From Chitinophagaceae bacterium UBA7600 (lineage in GTDB: Bacteria; Bacteroidota; Bacteroidia; Chitinophagales; Chitinophagaceae): DNA of 12,362 nt. How positions within the stretch are numbered: the stretch's first letter is position 1; every line of letters begins with the position of its first letter. The DNA lies in the NCBI GenBank assembly GCA_002478885.1, contig DLKC01000046.1:1-12362 (forward strand), read 5' to 3'. The notes under the pieces are model-generated. The model saw nothing but the letters and a program-made list of their open reading frames with translations, was not told the origin of the DNA and did not search any database. A program made the translations under genes and the position numbers. This document shows, in pieces, positions 8,014 through 12,362 of the stretch.

Positions 8014-10662
8014 ATGAACCCCCTCGTCAACAACAAAATCACCACAGAGCTAAACGACAGCGCCGGACGGTTGCAGCCCGGGCAAATAACGGAAGAACTA
8101 CTCAGTCAATTCAGCGAACCAATTATAAGCGTAAAAACCAGCGGGGAAATTCTTTTTTGGAATAGCGGCGCTGAGCGGCATTTTGGCTGCAGCAGCGACA
8201 TGGCGTTGGGCAAAAGACTTTGGAATTTTGGAATTACGGCATTGGGTGAACATGAGTGGCAGCAGTTGTTCCAGCAAACTTTGTCAAATACCACCACCAC
8301 CAAACACCTTAGGTTTAAGCACCAAAATGGGTCGTCTTTTACAGGAAATATTTGTCTTAAAACAATAAAGGATGAAAATGGCCACCCACACTTTATTTCA
8401 GCTATTATAAAGGATATTGCTTCGGCTAGCGCGATTGGGGATTTATTGCAAAACAATATCGCTGTAACAGCAAATGAGGTAAAAAGAGAACATGACATTT
8501 ACAATTCTGATAACCCATACCTTAAACTGCTTGAGAACAGTTTTGACGTTATTACGCTGATAGATAAATCGTTCAACGTTATTTACCGTAGCCCTTCTTC
8601 CGAAAGAATTGTGGGCTGGACAGACCAGGATATCATTGGAATGAATGGCATGCAGAATGTTCATCCAGGCGATGTTGAAAGAGCAACGCAGATTGTAAAA
8701 TTTGCTACCCAAAACCCTGGTGTACCTACAGATTGCTCCGTAAGGCTCAAACATAAAAATGGCAAGTATGTCAACCTGGAAGGTAAGTTGATCAACCTGC
8801 TGGATGTTCAGGAAATAGGGGCCTATGTTTTTAATTTTCACGATGTGACCGAACGGGTGAAAGCCGATGAATTTGTTCGTAAGAGCGAAGAAAAATACCG
8901 GCACCTTGTAGAGCGTATTACAGAGGGCTTTACGGCACTGGATAAAGAATGGCGGTTTACCTATGTAAATGCACAGGCTGCACGCGCAATAGGCCGCCGG
9001 CCCGAAGACCTCCAGGGAAAGGTAATCTGGGAAGAATACCCACGTCTTATTGGCACCAATACATATATCGCTTTAACCACCGCAATGGAAACCCAGCAAT
9101 ATTATTACAATATTGACTACGACAAAGAGCGGGACTGGTGGTTTGAAAATCACGTTTATCCTTCTCAAAATGGTGTTTCTGCGATCATTAAAAATATTAC
9201 GGCAAAAACAAAGGCCGAGATCTCGGCCAGAAATTTCCAGGAAACAAAAGACCAGATACTGCGCTCTGCACTCGATGCAATCGTTGGGATCGATATGAAC
9301 GGGAAAATAACAATTTGGAATCAGCAGGCAGAAAAGCTCTTTGGCTGGAACCTCAAGGATATTATTGGTAAAAGTATCGTGGATACCATTATTCCAAAAC
9401 AATTGGAAAACAACCATTTAGACCAGTTTCAGCACCGGGATGGCGTCGTCAACAACACTATGCTCAATAAGTTGTTTGAAATAAGTGCCAGACGTGCGGA
9501 TGGATCCGAATTTCCTATCGAGCTGTTCATGGTAACGCTGAAAGACAATACGGAGGATATTTATTGCGCATTTATCCGCGACATTACCGATAGAAAACTA
9601 GCCCAGCAGGAAATTGAACAAAGTCGTTTTCACCTTAACCAAGCCCAGTCGGTAGCCCCCGTCGGCAGCTGGCAAAAGGACTTTAGAACGGGCAAGGGTT
9701 ATTGGTCAGATGAAACATATCGAATCTACGGCCTTGGTAAAGATGAATACCCGGAATCAAACGAGGAATGGTTGGCGAGCATTCACCCCGACGATAGAGA
9801 ACGAGTGGCCGAACTGGTGCAAAAATCAGCGGAAACACTTTCCGTCTTCTCCGCTAATTTTCGCATCGTTCGCAAAGATGGCGAGGAGCGGTATGTTTAC
9901 TCCGAAGGCCGGTACGAGTTTGATGCAGAAGGAAGGCCCGCCACGTTATTTGGCATCGTACATGACGTTACCGAAAACAAACAACTTGAAATCGCTCTTG
10001 CCGAAGCTCAACGGATGGAGCAGACTAAATTAACCGAAACCGCCTTGCAGGCCCAGGAAAATGAACGAAACAACATCGGCCAGGAACTGCACGATAACGT
10101 AAACCAGATTCTTGTCGGTACAAAGATGTACCTGGCAATGGTTAAGAAGGATCCATGGAAATATAGCAGCCTCGTTTCCGCAAGCATGGAAAACATACAA
10201 AACGCGATCAATGAAAACAGGCGCATTGCCCATGAACTGGTTGCCCCTGAACTGAACAGTGAAAATTTTATTTCACAAATAGAAGTGCTTACCGAAAACA
10301 TGTTAAGGGTCAATGGCCTTCGGGTAGAATGCAATAAGCTTGGTTTTACCGCTCACCGGCTTCTCAGGCAGCAGTTACTAGCCGTTTACCGCATTATACA
10401 AGAACAATACACCAATATCATCAAGTATTCCAAAGCCACCCTCGTGAATGTGTTTATGTCTACGGCAAACAGCAATTTCCGGCTTATTATTGCCGATGAT
10501 GGTACTGGCGCAGATTTGGATAAAAAAACAAAAGGTATCGGGCTTAAAAACGTCGAAAGCCGTATCAGTGTTTTTGGTGGCAAGGTCAAAGTAAAAACCT
10601 CGCCCCTTAAAGGTTTTACACTCGATGTGCAAATGCCGCTCGCCGGGCTTGACAATTCATAA
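8014..10662 (+). CDS. Cytoplasmic multi-PAS sensor histidine kinase (HisKA_3 type)
   Basis: Sensor kinase of 882 residues with no signal peptide or membrane span, so it senses a cytoplasmic or diffusible signal. Five PAS units can be traced by their starts and their D-[IV]-T-type ends: about 26-137 (ending IIKDIA), 168-282 (FHDVTERVKA), 292-400 (IIKNITAKTK), 410-530 (FIRDITDRKLA) and 538-656 (GIVHDVTENKQ, with the PAS_3 signature HPDDRERV). The fourth contains the common DAIVGIDMNGKITIWN motif. A short coiled stretch leads to the dimerisation region NERNNIGQELHDNVNQIL, with His693 as phosphoacceptor, as in NarX/DesK-like kinases. The ATPase domain has a degenerate N box (Asn801 in QEQYTNIIKYSKA), ADDGTGAD with Asp828 and GIGLKNVESR (841-850). 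Such kinases usually act on LuxR/NarL-type regulators; none is in the window, so it is an orphan here. The ligand is unknown, and a link to the neighbouring catabolic genes is unproven. Confidence 0.92.
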   Translation: MNPLVNNKITTELNDSAGRLQPGQITEELLSQFSEPIISVKTSGEILFWNSGAERHFGCSSDMALGKRLWNFGITALGEHEWQQLFQQTLSNTTTTKHLRFKHQNGSSFTGNICLKTIKDENGHPHFISAIIKDIASASAIGDLLQNNIAVTANEVKREHDIYNSDNPYLKLLENSFDVITLIDKSFNVIYRSPSSERIVGWTDQDIIGMNGMQNVHPGDVERATQIVKFATQNPGVPTDCSVRLKHKNGKYVNLEGKLINLLDVQEIGAYVFNFHDVTERVKADEFVRKSEEKYRHLVERITEGFTALDKEWRFTYVNAQAARAIGRRPEDLQGKVIWEEYPRLIGTNTYIALTTAMETQQYYYNIDYDKERDWWFENHVYPSQNGVSAIIKNITAKTKAEISARNFQETKDQILRSALDAIVGIDMNGKITIWNQQAEKLFGWNLKDIIGKSIVDTIIPKQLENNHLDQFQHRDGVVNNTMLNKLFEISARRADGSEFPIELFMVTLKDNTEDIYCAFIRDITDRKLAQQEIEQSRFHLNQAQSVAPVGSWQKDFRTGKGYWSDETYRIYGLGKDEYPESNEEWLASIHPDDRERVAELVQKSAETLSVFSANFRIVRKDGEERYVYSEGRYEFDAEGRPATLFGIVHDVTENKQLEIALAEAQRMEQTKLTETALQAQENERNNIGQELHDNVNQILVGTKMYLAMVKKDPWKYSSLVSASMENIQNAINENRRIAHELVAPELNSENFISQIEVLTENMLRVNGLRVECNKLGFTAHRLLRQQLLAVYRIIQEQYTNIIKYSKATLVNVFMSTANSNFRLIIADDGTGADLDKKTKGIGLKNVESRISVFGGKVKVKTSPLKGFTLDVQMPLAGLDNS

Positions 10663-10690
10663 CTCAATATGTTTAATTATTTGGGTGTCG

Positions 10691-10730
10691 ACTCATCTGC
10701 AAATGGCATCGCCTGTTGCCACGCTCGGTT
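10691..10730 (-). repeat. Decayed intergenic repeat, copy F
   Basis: On the minus strand CAACAGGCGATGC (10706-10718) is identical over 13 bases to copy C' (5374-5386) and is followed by a TGCAG block (10696-10700) as in other copies. The core ahead of it (AGCGTGGCAAC) is degraded. It lies behind the histidine kinase stop codon, the same position and orientation as copies B and C. Confidence 0.4.
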
Positions 10731-10970
10731 TGCCGTTCCACTTTTATAGCAGCAATTCCTAATGCCGGCTGCGTCGATTTAGCTAATACCTGCAAGTCTT
10801 TTATTCATTTGCAGAAATTCAATAGCTTTGCCGCCTCAATGAATTTTCTCGTAAACATACAACGCTCTTACATGGCCTTTTTAAGGAGTACCTGCTCCCA
10901 TGTGCCATGAATGCCTTATACTTTCCTGCCTTTATTTACCGTGCTAAAATTGTTGCCTTGTGCATTGCAG

Positions 10971-11027
10971 TACAAGTGTGCGACGCAACAGCAGCTTAAT
11001 CCTTAGGAATAAGCCCGGCTCACAATT
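10971..11027 (+). repeat. Intergenic repeat, copy D
   Basis: TACAAGTGTGCGACGCAAC (10971-10989) is identical to the core of copy A. A GCAGCTTAAT block and the tail AAGCCCGGCTCACAATTA (11011-11028) follow. Plus orientation, with the tail ending about 28 bases before the DUF1338 start codon at 11055. Confidence 0.7.
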
Positions 11028-11054
11028 AATTACTTCATTGATAAATTCATCATC

Positions 11055-11951
11055 ATGAATAAAACACTCGATATTGTTTTAAAAGGTTTAATGGCGCGGT
11101 ACCAGGAGCGTGTGCCTGATGTAAGTGCCATCATAAATGTTATGCTGAAAGAAGGCGCAATCGAAAATGCTGCTGACATTGAAAACGATCATATTGCTTT
11201 TAGAACTTTGGGCGTACCTAACCTCGGAATTCAGTCGTTGGAAAAAATATTCCTGCATTATGGATACAGAAGAATGGATCATTATTTTTTCCCCTCCAAA
11301 AAATTAGATGCTTACTGGTATGCGCCGGCTTCACCGGCTTACCCCCGGATATTTATAAGTGAACTTCGTGTGAAAGACCTTTCAGACAAGGCACAGCAAA
11401 TAATACATTCTTACACGGATTCTATTACAGTCGACCCGGTTGACTCGCTGAAACTGAACGATGGCCATGCGGTTGATCAGTTTTTGCACAGCGGTTTGTG
11501 GAAGTTGCCAACACTCAGCGACTATCTTGCCCTGGCAGAAGAGAGCGAATACGCGGCATGGGTTATTTACAACCGTTATTACTTAAATCATTTTACGGTG
11601 AGTGTGCACAACCTGGAAGATGGTTACAATACCATTGGCGAGTTTAATAACTTCCTGGAAAGAAATAATTTTAAATTAAACGACGCAGGCGGCAAAACAA
11701 AGATCAGCGCCGACGGAATGTTGCTTCAAAGCGCAACAATTGCCGAAATGGTGCCTGCTGAATTTGCGGATGGCATTAACCATCTTATCCCGGGTTCTTA
11801 TGTGGAGTTTGCTGAAAGAAAGCCATTAAAAGAATTTACACACCTTCCTTCTGTTGCATTAACGCGCAGGCACAGGCGAGAAGGATTTGAAGCGAACAAT
11901 GCTGATAAAATTTTTGAAAGCACTTATGCATCGCAAACGGGAAGAGAATAA
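11055..11951 (+). CDS. DUF1338 / HglS-type 2-oxoadipate dioxygenase/decarboxylase
   Basis: Matches the DUF1338 family, whose characterised Pseudomonas putida member (HglS) is an Fe(II)-dependent enzyme converting 2-oxoadipate to D-2-hydroxyglutarate with loss of CO2, a late step of lysine catabolism. Visible family motifs are ENDHIAFRTLG (43-53), YYLNHFTVSVHNL (175-187) and LIPGSYVEFAERK (244-256). His46, His179 and Glu251 fit the two-His-one-Glu metal site, and Arg50, four residues after the first His, fits the substrate-binding arginine. At 298 residues it is a short form; HglS and YdcJ are about 450. All three metal ligands are kept, so activity is plausible. Cytoplasmic. The next gene, an ALDH7, starts 61 bp downstream and acts earlier in the same pathway, which supports this function. 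Family assignment is strong; substrate is inferred from family and neighbour. Confidence 0.88.
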   Translation: MNKTLDIVLKGLMARYQERVPDVSAIINVMLKEGAIENAADIENDHIAFRTLGVPNLGIQSLEKIFLHYGYRRMDHYFFPSKKLDAYWYAPASPAYPRIFISELRVKDLSDKAQQIIHSYTDSITVDPVDSLKLNDGHAVDQFLHSGLWKLPTLSDYLALAEESEYAAWVIYNRYYLNHFTVSVHNLEDGYNTIGEFNNFLERNNFKLNDAGGKTKISADGMLLQSATIAEMVPAEFADGINHLIPGSYVEFAERKPLKEFTHLPSVALTRRHRREGFEANNADKIFESTYASQTGRE

Positions 11952-11984
11952 TATTTGTTAGCTGCTTTGCTGCGGCATAGCAAT

Positions 11985-11992
11985 TATCTTTA
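11985..11992 (+). promoter_or_regulatory. Candidate ALDH7 -7 box
   Basis: TATCTTTA matches TAnnTTTG at five of six fixed positions, 20 bases before the ATG at 12013. A TTTG lies upstream at 11966-11969, but the 15-base spacing is shorter than the usual 19-21. The ALDH gene may therefore have its own promoter besides readthrough from the DUF1338 gene. Confidence 0.3.
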
Positions 11993-12012
11993 CAAACACA
12001 AAATTTAGCTAT

Positions 12013-12362
12013 ATGGAATTTTTAAAACAGTTGGGTATTGAAGCAATGAATGCAGGTGTATCCACGGGAAATACATGGTTACCAGGTAAAGGTGAAAAAA
12101 TTGACTCGTTTTCTCCTGTCGATGCACAATTGATTGGAAGTGTTACTGCTACAGATAAAGAAAGCTTTGACATGGTGATTGAAAAAGCAGCCCAAGCTTT
12201 TAAAGAATGGCGTTTATGGCCGGCTCCGAAACGCGGCGAAATTGTGCGCCAGTTTGGTGAAGCTTTGAGGCATTATAAAGAACCACTTGGTAAACTCGTG
12301 AGTTATGAAATGGGCAAGAGCCTTCAGGAAGGGATGGGCGAAGTGCAGGAGATGATCGACAT
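12013..12362 (+). CDS. ALDH7-family aminoadipate-semialdehyde dehydrogenase (5' part)
   Basis: Partial: ATG at 12013, open to the window edge, 116 complete codons of an expected 510 or so. The N-terminal NAD-binding region closely resembles antiquitin (ALDH7A1) as I recall it: the FLKQLGI opening, GNTWLPGKGE, FSPVDAQLIGSV, and especially PAPKRGEIVRQFGEALR (78-94) and EMGKSLQEGMGEVQEMID (99-116). Antiquitin-type enzymes oxidise 2-aminoadipate 6-semialdehyde (in equilibrium with piperideine-6-carboxylate) to 2-aminoadipate with NAD+, in lysine degradation; bacterial versions are called AmaB or PCD. The catalytic cysteine and glutamate lie beyond the window. It follows the DUF1338 gene by 61 bp on the same strand. 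Some ALDH7 members also handle betaine aldehyde or lipid aldehydes, but the neighbouring gene favours aminoadipate semialdehyde. Confidence 0.9.
   Translation, partial: MEFLKQLGIEAMNAGVSTGNTWLPGKGEKIDSFSPVDAQLIGSVTATDKESFDMVIEKAAQAFKEWRLWPAPKRGEIVRQFGEALRHYKEPLGKLVSYEMGKSLQEGMGEVQEMID

Larger units (their letters stand above)
10663..11054. other. Gene-free region before the DUF1338 gene
   Basis: No believable gene on either strand; a 64-codon plus-strand frame (10716-10910) has no recognisable content. It holds a decayed minus-oriented repeat (10691-10730), two small inverted repeats (CTGCAA 10790-10795 with TTGCAG 10809-10814; ACATGG 10870-10875 with CCATGT 10898-10903) and the well-preserved repeat copy D (10971-11027). 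No clear terminator for the histidine kinase gene or promoter for the next gene is visible. Confidence 0.55.

Noticed and set aside
10716..10910. 64-codon plus-strand frame in the spacer after the histidine kinase gene
   Set aside because: No family resemblance, no promoter and no conserved start; a decayed repeat covers its beginning.
209..11027. CRISPR array as an explanation for the recurrent repeats
   Set aside because: Copies are kilobases apart, differ in sequence and orientation, and have no regular spacers or cas genes.
10663..11054. Possible remnant of a minus-strand gene
   Set aside because: Reading the minus strand gave only short fragments broken by stops, none resembling a known family.

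Overview
The window reads as chromosomal DNA of a Bacteroidota bacterium, most likely of the Chitinophagaceae type. The signs are moderate GC, start codons without Shine-Dalgarno sequences, several TAnnTTTG-like -7 boxes, secreted glycosidases, a soluble multi-PAS histidine kinase and spacers built from a recurrent short repeat. The genus assignment is inference; no rRNA or other marker gene is present. All genes found are on the + strand.

Layout. Positions 1-370 hold no gene, only a hairpin and one repeat copy. panB (371-1189) encodes ketopantoate hydroxymethyltransferase of pantothenate/CoA synthesis. Next come two exported carbohydrate-active proteins: a GH29 alpha-L-fucosidase (1394-2842) and a 685-residue protein that looks like an (alpha/alpha)6-barrel glycosidase of unassigned family (start most likely 3118, stop 5175). 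A 765-residue fusion (5423-7720) joins an APH-type small-molecule kinase to a class III PLP enzyme of the AGXT2L phospho-lyase group. A cytoplasmic five-PAS histidine kinase (8014-10662) follows without a response regulator. The right end holds a DUF1338/HglS-type 2-oxoadipate dioxygenase/decarboxylase (11055-11951) and, 61 bp downstream, the first 116 codons of an ALDH7 (antiquitin-type) aminoadipate-semialdehyde dehydrogenase (from 12013, cut by the window edge).

How the genes may work together. The fusion protein, the ALDH7 and the DUF1338 enzyme fit consecutive parts of one catabolic route: 5-hydroxylysine is phosphorylated, phospho-hydroxylysine is cleaved to 2-aminoadipate semialdehyde, this is oxidised to 2-aminoadipate, transaminated (no enzyme for this step seen here) to 2-oxoadipate, and converted to D-2-hydroxyglutarate. 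This is the most interesting functional hypothesis in the window. A phosphoethanolamine substrate for the fusion remains a real alternative. The two glycosidases and panB have no evident link to this route.

Non-coding structure. A repeat family with core AAGTGTGCGACGCAAC, or the variant AAGTGAGTGACACAAC, occurs about eight times in the spacers and never in a gene. Plus-strand copies lie before gene starts and minus-strand copies lie just after stop codons, so one end of the repeat always faces the nearest gene. The two spacers around the unassigned glycosidase gene have the same architecture. Other structures are a pair of mutually exclusive hairpins after panB, a hairpin after the fusion gene and a long dyad in front of the histidine kinase gene.
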